Shown: positions 1 through 12,978 of the stretch, piece after piece
Layout of the letters: each line of letters starts with the position of its first letter
How positions within the stretch are numbered: position 1 is the stretch's first letter
From: Bugula neritina
Lineage: Eukaryota > Bryozoa > Gymnolaemata > Cheilostomatida > Bugulidae
Direction of reading: 5' to 3'
Assembly: GCA_964035545.1 (NCBI GenBank)
Contig: OZ037772.1
Span: 5,419,733-5,483,732, forward strand
DNA length: 64,000 bases
Translations under genes and position numbers: made by a program
Notes under the pieces: generated by a model
The model's input: the letters and a program-made list of their open reading frames with translations, nothing else
Database searches by the model: none
Told to the model about the DNA's origin: nothing

Positions 1-1415
1 ATTCCATATAAGTAGCCTATATTTCATATAGCAGCTATAATTTATAATCTAAAAACTCAGACTGAAATCATAAAACTGTTGCTGCTACTTGGAACAGTTT
101 TTGAATGCTGTGCTGTATTTATTGTAGCATCTTTGATAATAATAATAAAATTTCATAAATTTAGTTCCGTTACCTAGTTAGCTTACTGACACTTGGCTGC
201 CAATTTATTGATAGCAACAAAGGTAACCACAGAGCAATTCAACCTGTTGTTATAATATTTCATTTAGGTCAATCATCATTTGCAAAAGCCATTATAAAAT
301 TTTACAAACATTGCCACACTAAGTATAAAACCACCCCTGCCTTTGTGTTGTCACACATATCAACAGCGATGAGTCACCAAATTTTCTAATATTTTTAGCA
401 CTTGTTTTGTCACTTTTTACATAAAAATGCTACTGTTTTTTATCCTCATAGCCATTCTAGTAAACATAACCAAGGTGGATTGCGTGTATGTGAAAGAGTA
501 AAATGTTTTATTCTGCACTGACTGCACTCACTATGACAACTAGCTGACTGCTTTACAATCAAGCACATTCTATCTAATATTGCACTCAAAATGATGACTA
601 AGAAAACAAATACCTTAACTTTTCACATAATGAGTAAAACAGATATAGACACTTAACCAGGTCACAACAGTAAGAACCCTTAGGTGGCAGGGTTCTATTC
701 AGATATTCACATCTACTTTCATATATATTAGCTATTCTCACAATTGCATGGTGTAAAATATTTCTTACTTATATCAACTCTCTCTTAGAAAAGGTCAAAG
801 AGTTTCACGGTGTAAATGGTGTGAACAACTTTGGTAGGAAACAAACTACACTAAAAAATACACCTGTATGAAACTTCATGTCAATCTAGGCGGGCAGTTA
901 CACTTACGAAACCTGATAAAATCGACTGGCAACTCATAATTTAATAATGGTTTGTGAAAATAACCAACTGCTAACTTTAGTATTTTGGCATTGAATTGAA
1001 AAGCAAATATTTAGCTTGTCAGCTATTTATTTGATAATATTTTTTACCTACAATTATCTGTAAACTGCTAGGCTGCATTTGAACACCACTTATATAAATG
1101 TGAGCAATTCTATCTCAAACTAGAAGTTTAAAGCAAACTCTATTCTGTTTGAATAGTTATAGGAACTCGAAAGCCCAACCAATCTGTAAATTTGCAAAGG
1201 GTGATTTAGCTTAACAGTTAATATCGAGATAAGAATCTAGCTGGTATAAGTTGTTCACTCCTAAACTGATACTTATGAATGAAAAATGGCTAACTAAACC
1301 TAGGCACCCACCCAGCATTTATTATTACTCTTGGTGTCATTGCAGTTATCAAATCAGATTTTATAAATGGGGTGTAGCTTAGTTGCGTGACACGAATAGA
1401 CTGGCATATACTCAA
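1..1415. other. Gene-free AT-rich stretch
   Basis: I see no credible exon, RNA gene or recognisable repeat here. The left TRIM-like gene (propeller exon from 2778) should have its 5' exons upstream. No RING, B-box or coiled-coil exon was recognised in this interval, so they probably lie outside the window or are missing. Confidence 0.5.
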
Positions 1416-1478
1416 CTATTGTGACGTGTACACAAGTTCTAGTGAGTCAGAATCAGGCGCAAAAGCAAGACAGTAATA

Positions 1479-1760
1479 GGGGTATGAGAGAGAATAATAA
1501 GCATAAGAGAATGAATAATGTCTATAACAGAGCAAATAATAGGGGTATGAGAGTGCATAATGGAGGTATGGGACTGAATAATGAGCATAAAAGAAAGAGA
1601 AATAAGGGTATGGGAACGAATAATGACAGTATGAGACCAAATAATAGACCTAAGAGCACAAATAATAAGGGTATGAGAGCAAATTATAGACCAATGAGAG
1701 CGTTTTGTGAGCATATGAGAGAGAATAATGGTTAGATACTTTATTATAAGCATATGAGAT
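1479..1760. repeat. Degenerate minisatellite, about 15-bp period
   Basis: Imperfect tandem units built on 'gagaataataag' and 'ggtatgagag' recur about every 15 bp. Open reading frames across it on both strands are low-complexity by-products of the repeat, not genes. Confidence 0.75.
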
Positions 1761-2293
1761 GCAATAATAAGCAATTTTTGACCATTTGGCACTCCATATA
1801 TTCACTGCTATTCATCTGTTATTTTGCTGCTTCTATTTCTTTAGAAGTTTCTTTTCTTTGTATTTAAAAAATACATATTGTATTTCAATTTATATGTTGA
1901 AGACATTCATCCACTAAAGAATATTATTAAAAATTAGGGATTGTTTTAATGTCGTATAAACTACTACTATATTTACTAAAATTACCAGTAGTGATAATTC
2001 TTAGTGTCTGGTAATTTACACTAATCTGTGGACTTTTTGCAAGCATATAATATATTTACATACCTTTACATTAGCTGTGCCGATTCTTGCTGTATAATTA
2101 CCAGCTTTAATATCAAAAGTATCTTGCTATATATATTGATACCACTGAAATAGAATATTAATAGAATTGATATTAATTTTCCATTCACATGAATTCAATT
2201 GTTTTTCTTAGTATTTTGCTTGGCATAGACATGAAATAATAATCTTTAAATCATATAATCAGTATAGTGTTGCTCACACTGTGTTTACTATAG

Positions 2294-2297
<4 letters not shown>

Positions 2298-2375
<78 letters not shown>
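2298..2375. repeat. (TA)n microsatellite
   Basis: Uninterrupted TA dinucleotides that run directly into the hammerhead motif at 2376. The last TA units supply the 5' strand of ribozyme helix I. Confidence 0.95.
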
Positions 2376-2377
<2 letters not shown>

Positions 2378-2424
2378 GACGAGGGCACATCGTTCTTGTG
2401 TACGAAACTACTAGTAATAAATGC
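2368..2424 (+). ncRNA. Hammerhead ribozyme, Penelope-like type (plus strand)
   Basis: The conserved hammerhead core is readable: C-TGACGA (2376-2382), helix II with a TCGTTCT loop, then GAAA (2404-2407). Helix II (2383-2389 with 2397-2403) has seven positions: five Watson-Crick pairs, one G-U and one G-A mismatch. Helix III is ACT/AGT closed by a three-base ACT loop, followed by the cleavage nucleotide A2416, giving a GUA site. Helix I pairs the end of the (TA)n tract with ATA after the cleavage site and is interrupted by one mismatch. The very short helix III and the trailing AATAAA resemble hammerheads known from Penelope-like retroelements. No reverse transcriptase was seen nearby, so this is probably a solo terminal fragment. 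Activity is inferred, not shown. Confidence 0.7.
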
Positions 2425-2521
2425 CATTATATTAATCAAATCTCATTTTATTTCTTCTAATGTTTACGCTCTAGATTTATTTCTATAGAGCACTCTAGTA
2501 ACGTTTTATAAACACTCATTT

Positions 2522-2525
<4 letters not shown>

Positions 2526-2586
<61 letters not shown>
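2526..2586. repeat. (TA)n microsatellite
   Basis: About 60 bp of pure TA repeat in the intron upstream of the propeller exon at 2778. The paralogous intron in the right-hand gene has a similar tract at 62288-62390. Confidence 0.95.
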
Positions 2587-2592
<6 letters not shown>

Positions 2593-2777
2593 TGTAACAT
2601 ATGTATATATGGCTGTCTGTTTATTTATGATGCATCATTTGTATTTCTGTTATCTCACACTGTTGTTATTGTAGCTATACATGATAATGTATTATTGTAC
2701 ATAGACCTGTCTGCTTAAAGTATCAGCTTTATTTACACCATGATAAAATGTTATATACGTCAATATTCTCATTACAG

Positions 2778-3780
2778 AAAAAAAAAGAGATACAGAAATT
2801 GAACTGACCAATAAAAGAACTGCAAGTATACATCCTGAACAAGGACCGGTTCTTTCACCTCCACCACCCGAGTCTGTGAAGCTACTTCACAGACCTATTG
2901 AAGTTTCTCCAATTTGCAAATCTGTTCAAACTTATGAAGGTGTAACATATGCTGGGTGTGACAATGGCGTTATAGACAGGATAGATGAAAACTACAAAGT
3001 AATTAAGTCATTCATCACCATTAAGGGTGAAGATGTGTGGAGTATTTCAGCACATAATGATAGGATATATACTTTGTCTTCTAACTCAACTGTAAGAGTT
3101 CATGACCTTGAAGGGAGGTTCATCACCAGCTGGACTCATGCAGATAACACAAGCTATATAAATCAGCTCGCCATCGTGAACAACCAGATAGCTATTCCTG
3201 ATAGGCTAAATGAGACTCTAGTACTCTACTCTCTAAATGGGGAGGTAGTAAACACTCTACCCTGTCCTCTACTTACTAATACTCTTGTACGTATGTCTGC
3301 TGCAGATAACAACTCAGTTATTATATCTCAGTGTGACTCATCTCTAGTATACAAAGTAGACACACCATCAGGTGACATCGTCTGGCAGTGTAATGAAGTG
3401 GCTGAACCTTGTGGAGTGACCTGCTATAGAGATGACTTTGTACTTGTGGCTGATAATACCTCACTCTGTGCACTATCATTACATACAGGTTAGTTGCTGT
3501 GTATTAAGAGAACATGTATATTATATCCATGCACATTACAAGTCAGTGCATGCAGTGAGTTTATTTACTTTTCTCCATTTGGTACCATTAAATCCCATTA
3601 TTTTTTATTTGCACCATTTTTTATTTCTACATTGCATCTCTTATCATATTTACAGGGAACTTGCTAACCAGGATATCTATGGGACCCATTGACATATCTG
3701 ACTTACACCTCACTGACTTTATCCTAGTGATGTCAGAATGTTTTTCTAAGTCATCTATTCACTTCTATCAGCCAAAGTGA
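2778..3780 (+). CDS. TRIM-like protein, C-terminal propeller-like region (5' part missing)
   Basis: Two exons are supported: 2778-3488 and 3656-3780. The first follows an acceptor (ATTACAG) and enters with two bases of a split codon. It ends at CAG|GTTAGT in phase 1. The second follows TTTACAG, restores the frame and ends at TGA 3778-3780, giving about 278 residues. Repeated blade-like segments are visible, such as VYKVDTPSGDIVWQC, TYEGVTYAGC and SSNSTVRVHDLEG, as expected for an NHL/WD-like propeller at the end of TRIM proteins. The region matches the end of the RING/B-box gene at 56.3-63.5 kb at most positions, with the same exon boundaries and phases. This copy is free of frame lesions. 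It could be the 3' end of a working gene that starts before the window, or a 3' fragment, because no coiled-coil exon was found in the 2.7 kb upstream. Ligand unknown. Confidence 0.75.
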
Positions 3781-5050
3781 ACAGTAGACTAATAAGCTGA
3801 GATATTCCAATAATGATCAGTAATTATTGTAGGGACTAGCTACCTTCCTACCTATCTACTGTAACAAGCTTTGAATTGTTTTTCCTCTACTCACACACTC
3901 ATTACGCCACATTCAATGCCATTATGTCATATCTGATGTTTTATTCTAGTAAAACCTATCCTATTAAGTGAACATCACATCTAAACCCTGTGAATGTCTA
4001 TAAGCCATCCAATGTTAAATTTATTTTCAACTTACTCAGATTTCTTCAAAATTCAGTTTTCCTGATACTTAAAAGTATTGCAAGCAAATTGTAACATATG
4101 GAGAAATGATTATTTCCAGTATTGTATTGATGCAAACACCATATTAATGGCATGCTTTTTAATGTCTAAATAATTGATTTTTCCTAAAACTATGAAAGGT
4201 CGAGGCCCTCCCTACCTCTAGTCAGATGTGTGGTAGAATTTGGTGCACATATGTATTATGTATCATTTCTACACATCGCAGGCTTCATATATTGATTTAC
4301 ACAAATTAGTTTATTTTGTTAAATGTATATTGTTAAAACTTTTAATGTACAATTTATAGGATATGCTAAAGGGATTTTCATCTCTACAAACTATCTATAG
4401 TTATAGACCATTAGCTGAATTTATCCCTTCACTACATAATAACTGCTCATTTCAACCTCTTGTTCACCAATTGACTTGGAACTCAGACTATAATTTAATT
4501 GCTTCTAACAGAATATTATGCAGCATGTTGTGTCTCATTAATTCCTAATTTCACACTTCTTTATTCTGGCACATTGCGTATAATCAAAGAATTTAGTCTA
4601 TTTTGTGAGCTACATATTTCCAGTGTGAATGGCACTTTTTAATTATACAAAATTTTGTTGATTTACATAATTTACTAGTATAGTACATGTTTCCGGGTGT
4701 TGCTTAGGAAATAGATGTAGCAATCTGCATGCCTATTACTATTGATCAAATAAAAGTGTTATGGTGTGAACTCAAAATAATAGTCTCTTTATTTTCTTCT
4801 TAATGTATTTTGGACGTAGTCAACTGAACAACACAGTGAGCTCACTCTCTAATATACTAGCAAAAAATTCCCACCAAAAGTTCATCTGATATTCGACCGA
4901 AATTCAGAGGAAATGGCAGAGTTCCAGTGCCAAAATTGTCCGATGTTCGGCTCGCATAAAGTATGCTATAAACAAACAGAAAATAGGAAGGGCAATGCAC
5001 AAATCACCACCTTATTCACTACGCTAAGAGCTTAGCTATAATTATACATT
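3781..5050. other. Intergenic, nothing recognised
   Basis: No exon or repeat could be supported. A slightly less AT-rich patch lies at about 4800-4990 but has no long frame or recognisable motif. Confidence 0.5.
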
Positions 5051-5056
5051 TTAAGT

Positions 5057-5367
<311 letters not shown>

Positions 5368-5408
5368 AGCAGGATGGAATCAGGCTGAAATGGCTATTAT
5401 TCACTTAC

Positions 5409-5582
5409 TGGTGGTTAAAGATAACTTCATGAAGTAAATCGTCTCCTCAAAGTTTCCTTCTTTCAGCTCTACTACAGGTTCATCAAAGAGTCTGCAGGTC
5501 CTGTTTTTAAATTCAAAAGCACCAGGCAGATACTGACTGTAGAAATCACTGCATTGAGTCATACATTCTAGACTAGACCGAG
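5409..5582 (-). CDS. Orphan PAN/apple-like exon of the lectin family
   Basis: A 174-bp open exon lies between a TTGCAG acceptor and a GTAAGT donor, phase 1 at both ends. It encodes a Cys-patterned segment beginning [15 protein letters not shown] and containing [17 protein letters not shown]. It is exactly as long as, and highly similar to, the exon at 9155-9328 of the longer lectin-like gene. It lies downstream of that gene's stop codon at 7606, and no partner exons were recognised between 5408 and 3781. It may be the start of another family member cut down by rearrangement, a duplicated orphan exon, or an alternative 3' exon. Coding potential is clear; membership of a functional gene is not. 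Confidence 0.6.
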
Positions 5583-7605
5583 CTGCAATAAAATCAAGGC
5601 TCATTTAGCTGATGGGTTGTTATTTCTAATATTGGATGAACTTTATGATAATTATTTCATAACCAAAGCTCACGTTGAACATATTATTATTACACCAACC
5701 ACCTTTTTTAACACAATGACCCAATAGTCAACATAAATAGCATTCTGGAAATTGCCTAACACAACATAGAGTAAATTTAGATGTGACGGAATATTTAATG
5801 AAATACTTTGTCTAAAATTATAACTTGCATAGACTTTGAATTCTGACAATCAGTTTAAAGCAACATATTGCATCATTTGGCAGACTATTAATTTTTTTTT
5901 TGTAATACAGTCATAGTTACAAGATATACTTGTTAGAAAATACATGGAGTTTGTTTTTCAAGTTATAAGCTCGCTCTCAAATAGGCTATGTAAATTCGCT
6001 GCAAAACGACTCTAAAATGTGTTACATAGAGAGACAACTCCATTAAATAGCAGATAGAAAAATTTCTAAAATGTGTTACATAGAAAGACAACTCCATTAA
6101 ATAGTAGATAGAAAACAACTTTAAAATATTATGTTACATAGAATTAAAGCCAAAGCACTTATGAATTTGTATACTTGTATACTACTAAATAAATTACAGT
6201 CTGTCCTTTTGACACTTTCTATTCCTTAAGAGAGTTGAAGCTATTATATTTACTTCACAAATTTTACTATATAAGGCTGGAAATATCAATCAAAGTATTT
6301 CTTTCAATAAATAATAGCAAAAACGTTAGCTGGGGATTGAAAGCCAATTGTAACATATACTTTAAAAATGTATAGCAAGCTTTCAAGATTCAACCTTTAT
6401 ATTTCTCTTATTATATTTGTATAACTTTCAACAAATGTAGATAATGCAGACTTTGCAAGTTACAAATCTTGTCATAATAAAAGCAAGCATTACCAAAGTG
6501 TATGTGTTTTAAAACATAGGATAAGTAGTTTTAAACTTTAAAAAATTTTTCCTCACAGTTTTAGATTGCTAAACTTAAAGACTGTATGTAAAAAATAAAC
6601 ATTGACATTAACATAAGCACTTCTTATTACTGACTATTTATGTAGATTATTCTATGTTATAAATTCAGTGCAAACTCTGTTATTTAGAAATTCAATTATT
6701 ATATAACTTTAATAAATGAAATGCTTCCAAAACCTGTATACTTGAAACATCTTTAATTGCAAAACTCACTTTCTTAAGTCAAACCTAACTGTCTCTCATA
6801 TAAGATCAGAACCTGTTAAATATATATAGGTTGCAGTTATCCTATTATGGTATTTTAATTTGACAATTCAAAATTTGAATTCAAAGCTTAATTTCAATAA
6901 CCAGTTTTTTTTCAGTTTGGTATTGATTAATGACCCAACTTGTACCTTTATGAGTGTTCTTCAAACCTCATGTTTGTAAGTGATGGACTTCTTCACCTCT
7001 ATAAGCAAGGTTATTAGAGTTGTCAAAACAAAGACAAAATATAAAAAACAGTTTTTCTATCTATCACTAAAGTCCGTTCACTTTCACGCACTGTATAATT
7101 GCTACCAGATGATGGTATTTTATAATGCTGCATGTATATAGAAATGCTTTTAATCCTAAAATCAATTAGAATTTCATAGCATTGTATCACCAGACTTTAT
7201 TTGTAGAGAGCACTTCACTATTTGCCACAAAATAATGATAAATAATTTTAACCTATTGAATCAAAAACATTGAAAAAACTTTGTGCATGAAAATAAAATA
7301 TCAGATCGCTGAATCATAAATAAAAAAAATTGTTTTGTATGAAGCAGTGACTGAACATTACCTATAGTACCCTTCCTTGGCTAAAAACAATATCAGCCCA
7401 GGGTTTGCTTCAGATCTGAAATATAATATAATAGCCATGCAGACGGTGAAACTAATATTCGAGTAATACCAAAGAGTGAAATGCGTAATGGTTATATTGA
7501 GTTAACTATGTTTGGACATCTAAACAATTTATTCAAAAATATTTAATATTGTCTCGCAGACTAACATTTTAAACATTGTACTACTGTTTGTTTATTATTC
7601 CAAGT
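5583..7605. other. Gene-free stretch with a short tandem duplication
   Basis: No exon was recognised. A 56-bp unit containing 'aaatgtgttacatag' and 'acaactccattaaatag' is repeated about 2.3 times at 6012-6142 with few differences. A minus-strand AATAAA at 7596-7591 lies just beyond the stop codon of the gene at 7606 and is its probable polyadenylation signal. Confidence 0.5.
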
Positions 7606-9915
7606 TTAGAAAATGTACAGTCCGTGAATCTCTAACTCATAGATGTTGAGAGCTTCATCCACTTCCACAGCTGTTACTCTCACGTATCTACCGTACATTC
7701 TAGTAGGACATGTAACCAGAAATATATCTGCAGGCGGTTGTCCAGGAAGGTAGTCACATATCTCATCTTCTGGTGGATTATCAAAGTTAGTGTCAGTTTC
7801 ACCAACTGCTACCCTCACATTCGCCAGTCTGTCATTGACTGCTATAATACAAGGCAAGTTATTAAACTAACTGTATTATTGAGCTAACTTCTGCATGTAA
7901 TACAACTATATGAAGTAAAGTAAAACCGTTATAGAAGTTTGATTTTTTCTGGCAAATACTAGACACCAGTTCCAACAATTTTTGGGTCTGTATAGCCCTA
8001 TTTAGCAAAAAACTTTCTACAGACGTTTCAGCACAAAGATAGTGACTATAAATGAGCGTAAGAGTTAGAGTTCAAACAGTTGTTGGATTAGTGCCAAACC
8101 ATTTTACTTATTAAAATAAAAGAGATTTTATGCAACATTTTACATGATAGAGACAAATATGTTGGATAGTTATACCAGTGTTGTCTTTTTTAGATCTGTC
8201 CCAGATCTTGACACCCTCAACATAGTGGTTGGTGGTCAGATCCACTTGTATCCATGGAGACAGTTCTTGTTCCGTATGTGCCAAACTTTCAATATGGTCC
8301 TTTTGAATGTTAGAAGGAACATAAATACCATCGATAGCTTTAGATACTGAGTATAATTCAGAGTTGCGAACGCTACTTAAAGCAGCTTGTTTGTCTGCAA
8401 TTCAAGCATTAAAACACAATTTTTTTAGTTGTTAAGACTAATGATAAAAAGTTGCTTGTAAATAGTACATGATATTTTGTTCAAAAACCTTGCTTTTTTA
8501 TTTTAGCGACAAAAAAAAATTTGACGTATATTTTTATAAAATAAAATGTTCAGTTTAGAACAGTGCCGAAAAATGATTTATCTTTACTATTAGCAAGATC
8601 AGTAGAGAATCCATAAACTACCATCTTATCAGAGACCACCTTCTAAACAGAACACAGTCTACTAGTCTGCTCTGTGTTGATTATCACTTCTGGTTTATCA
8701 GACAGGAAACAGGTTGATATATTCTTGTCATATGACACAGCAACACATGATTGGTTACAGGAGCAGAGAGACAGACAGAACTCATGACTGGACGTTATTC
8801 TCTGCTGGTAATGTATTAGCACATCAGAAAATGTCTGGTTCAAAAGTAGTCTTTCATCTAAGAAATTGTTTTTAAACAGATGCTTGTAATCAACTAGCAT
8901 ATTATTGTTATATATAGTTTTGCTTAAACCTGATTTCGTTTAATAACTTAATAGGTTTATATGCAGGTTTTTTCTGATCAATAATTATATGAATTTACAT
9001 GTAAGTAAAAAAATGAGATAAAAGTTTTTTGTAGCAAAAATAAAATGTTTAAACCAATGACTTGCTGGACCTAGCTATTGCCAATTTTTTTCCGCATTTA
9101 TACCAAGCTTACGGCTTTTGACTAATTGCATGGATGATAGTCATTTGTACTTACAGGCCACGTAAGATATCTTCATGAAGTAAACCATCTCCTCCGAGTT
9201 TCCTTCTTTCAGCTCTACTAGAGGTTCATCAAATAGTCTACAAGTTCTGTTTGCTGATTCAAAGACACCAGACAGACACTGACTGTGGAGATCACTGCAC
9301 TGAGTCATACACTCGAGAGTCGAGCTAGCTAAAACCAATTTGTTTCATAATGTATTTATAAATGGTATTTCGCTGTTCTAATTAAAGGTTAAGTTTATAA
9401 TGAGCATTTTATAAAGTCACAATATCAATAGCCTATATTATCACATTGATCAAAATGTTAAATGTCAAAATGATTATAGGTAATCGAAAGCAGCATGCGC
9501 TGTCAGCTGTGAATACACCCTGATCAAATCACTTTGGATATATAACTGTGTGTTTACAGTATATTGTATTATCTATGTATTTCTAAGGTGTGCATGAACT
9601 TCACATTCCTTACAAGAATCCACTATGAGGCATTGCACATTACACCGGAGAGTCACCTAAAAAACTGTTGCAGTTGCAGTGTTCTTTTAAATGTCTTTTC
9701 TATTTGTGTCATCTTGTAATGTGCTGCGGCAAAAATATTCACACTTCCTTACCTTTCCCAGCTTGTGTTGGTTCAGTCTCTTGAAGCTGCGAATAGTTCT
9801 GTACGTTGGATATATCTTGCATGCAGTACATGCTTTGAATTTCATTTTCTATAGCTGAGATTAGAGCCAAATACAAATTAACAAGAGGAATTATTTTATC
9901 AAGATGCAGCGCCAT
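7606..9915 (-). CDS. Secreted two-PAN plus F5/8-type-C lectin-like protein
   Basis: Five exons, all joined in phase 1: 9753-9915, 9155-9328, 8663-8893, 8176-8394 and 7606-7841, giving 340 aa. The proposed start (ATG 9915) opens a hydrophobic signal-like segment, MALHLDKIIPLVNLYLALIS. Exons 2 and 3 are PAN/apple-like Cys modules ([30 protein letters not shown]). Exons 4 and 5 form an F5/8C (fucolectin-like) domain: AIDGIYVPS, SLAHTEQELSPWIQVDL, VKIWDRS, then RLANVRVAVGETDTNF, CDYLPGQPP and MYGRYVRVTAVEV. The His of AHT and the Arg residues of DRS and RLAN sit where fucolectin sugar-binding residues lie; fucose binding is inference. Exon 3 uses donor GTAGAC, shortly before an in-frame stop. Exon 1 could instead be internal (acceptor CTCAG, start 9854) and join the Ig-like exons at 14.2-16.1 kb. 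Confidence 0.7.
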
Positions 9916-11671
9916 GTTTACATGAGAAATGGTGTGTAATAACTGAAAATGTATGCACATACTATTTACTCCTAGAAAACATAATATGGCATATCCTGAT
10001 GTTGTATGCCACTATTTTTATAGATCAATAATACCCTGGGGACATGGAATGGAATTGATTGAACTGTTCAAATGATGGTACTAACTTCACATTCAACTAA
10101 GTTTATTTTAGCTAACTTATTAACAAAACATCATAACATATGCCAATTGAGTAAACATACAGCAAATTAATCTTTGCAATTATTTTCTTTTCCCTACGTT
10201 TTGTAATTTGATATGTTTAATTCTTTAAACAGTTCCAATAAATATCACTTGGCTTTTTTGTTTGAGCCAACTTTATTAATTAAACAAATCGCTGCTGACT
10301 TTATGTTACAATTGATCAGCAACATTACTGTAGTCAAATGCTATTCTTGGTACTGTAAAGAATTATTGATTAAAATCTTTGAAAAATATTCTGTCAGCAG
10401 AGCAAACTAAAATACTACTTTAACTGAGCTGAGTATCTGAAAGTCTGGAACCGTAAAACAATTATTAGAACTTTTTACTGAGCAAAGTTTCTATAATAAA
10501 CTGAGCTTTAAACGATGAATTGAAAAAACACTTCAAATATGAAACATTGCATGTAGAGGCATTTTCATGACTTGAAGTTTAAAATGCAATGGCCATACAA
10601 AAGCAATTTTTAATGCATCAGCTTTATTTGCTATCATTGCCTATTCCGTTAAACTAATTGAAACACTGGCACATGTACAGTTGTGGTGACTCACTCAATA
10701 TAAGGAACTTGAATGAATTAGAAAAGAGATGCAATGTTTATAAGATTACAAGGTACTGAATTACAACTTTTTATTAAAAGTGAACAAGTGTTACACCAGT
10801 TGGCATCTAGCAGTAAATCACTTTGTGTGTACTTCCTTTTAAAAGTTTGTCACATTATGCAAAGAACACTATGATCTAGGATACAGTTATTAATGGCATT
10901 GATCAATATAAATAATGTAATTGTAGAAATGCTAAAATATAGAATATAAAATGAAAACTAAGATGCCATGCTGCATGTTCCTAAACAAGCTAATTATATT
11001 ACTACACAGATTGATTTGCATATAATGAACTGAAACATGAAACATTAGTATGCTCATAACTCTGTATTTTCATGATTTCTTGTCTTCTGATATCAAAAAC
11101 AAACATCAATTATATTTTAGTCATTCACCAATCTATTACAGTGCATTACCATACAAGCACTAGAGATCAGCATTGATTAGCGGAAATTCCAATTTGCAAA
11201 CTTTAGATTAAATTTCTGAAAGCGTATACTAAGCATCATTTAAAATGTTTGCTATGTACTTCATTACACAAGATCGCAGTTATATATTTACGAATGATTG
11301 ATTTATGAAATGAGACAGTCAAATAATACCAGAATAATAGTAGCCTATATAGAAGCCGCTTAGTAAAACCATGCAATAAGAGCAAAGTTTTTATCTGGTA
11401 TTGTTGAGTCTGAAGAACTTAGGTATACCGAAACACATACATATTGACTAATATATACTGAATTAATGTTTTATACTTAAGTTTAATATATATTCTAAAA
11501 ATAGTAGTGCCATGAAGCAGTGCTCAATGTATGTTATCTATCATAATATAATATTTTAGATTTCGATTTGCATGTCGTCACTGATAGTAAAATGAAAACA
11601 ATTAGACCTAGAAGTTCCTGCTGAGTAAGTGAAAACCCAATTTGCAACTACGATAAAGTATTTAAAAAAAG

Positions 11672-11884
11672 GAGCAGTTGTAGTCCAGGGATTAAAGCGT
11701 TTGCCTAGTAAACATGAAGTCATGGCTTCAAACCCGGACAAAGGCTATTGGTGATGTTAGGAAGAGCATCCAGTCATAATTAATCCTGTGCCTCATTTAA
11801 ATAAGTACTCAACTCCCTTTAACAAAAACCCTTCCCGTCAGAAGTTTTTTCACAGGGATAGCAACCATACACTTGCATGAAACA
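11672..11884 (+). mobile_element. tRNA-derived SINE copy
   Basis: The tRNA-like head is readable: A-box-like 'gtagtccagggattaaagcg' and B-box-like 'gcttcaaacccgg'. The family body follows ('aggaagagcatccagtcat' ... 'ctcatttaaataagta' ... 'cacagggatagc'). The same order of blocks recurs at 12768 (+) and 50907 (-), defining a multi-copy family. Confidence 0.8.
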
Positions 11885-12220
11885 AAATATTGAACAGATG
11901 CTAAACATCATCTGCAATGGTTTGGCAGCTAACCACATAAGATGCATCTGTTTGCAATTGAGGGACTAAATGTATTTTTTTTGAAGACTATAAAAACAAT
12001 TTGCCGTCCATGCAAAATAATTGGAGTCACATAAACAAATCAAGTTTGTTTAGTGTTTTCTTTTATATTAAATTAATACTTTTTAGGATATGTTCTGTTG
12101 AATATGCATTTCATGTCATACAATTGTTTAATTTTTTTTACAACATTAGTCTTCTATTATTGTTGTAAATAGTTTTTTCTATTACATATTTAGAATAGCA
12201 ATTTTTACTAATCCATGTTG

Positions 12221-12399
<179 letters not shown>

Positions 12400-12767
12400 C
12401 TCACCTTTTTGTATTGCATAATATAATAACAAATTATAGAGTATTGAGTTATAATGTACAACCTAATAGGTATACTATATATATTCCAATGTGCATCATT
12501 ATAATTAACCCTATTATTTTGTTAAAATATATAGTGTACAATGGTAATAGAATAGAGTGAATAATAATTAACATAATATTATTTCTGTCTTAATATTAAA
12601 ATGTTATGCATATTACACATTTAAAAGTTCAACAGTTTATGTTAAATTTTGAAGTATGATTAACACATAAAATTATTATAAAACTTTTACAGCATGAAAA
12701 TATATGTTGAAACAATATTACAGTGTTGCTACAGTGCTAAAAGTAAACTATAATAAACTACTACAGA

Positions 12768-12978
12768 GAGCAACCGTTGTCTAGGGGTTAGAGTGTTTGC
12801 GTAGTAAGCTTAAAGCCATGGGTTTGAGCCCAGACAAAGGCCATTGGTGACGTTTGAAAGGGTATCCAGTCACAATTGCTTCTCTGCCTTATTTCAATAA
12901 GTTCTTGGCACAGTTTTACAAAAACCCTTTTCATTAGGGGTTTTCTCACAGGAATGGTGACTATAAACTTGCATGAGT
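12768..12978 (+). mobile_element. tRNA-derived SINE copy
   Basis: Same family as 11672: 'gttgtctaggggttagagtg' head, B-box-like 'gggtttgagcccag', 'ccattggtgacgtt', 'ggtatccagtcacaattgc' and a 'ttctcacaggaatggtgac' tail. It is about as long as the first copy and in the same orientation, 1.1 kb away. Confidence 0.8.

Noticed and set aside
1421-1735. Basic Asn/Met/Arg-rich ORF
   Set aside because: It follows a 15-bp tandem repeat and has no splice or domain support.
9753-9854. Immune-type tyrosine motif (NYSQL) suggesting a cytoplasmic tail
   Set aside because: The residue two before Tyr does not fit an ITIM, and the exon joins extracellular PAN modules, so a cytoplasmic location is unlikely.
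11672-11760. tRNA gene
   Set aside because: A- and B-box-like motifs are present but there is no cloverleaf with a proper acceptor stem, and the same head precedes a shared body in several copies. It is a SINE.
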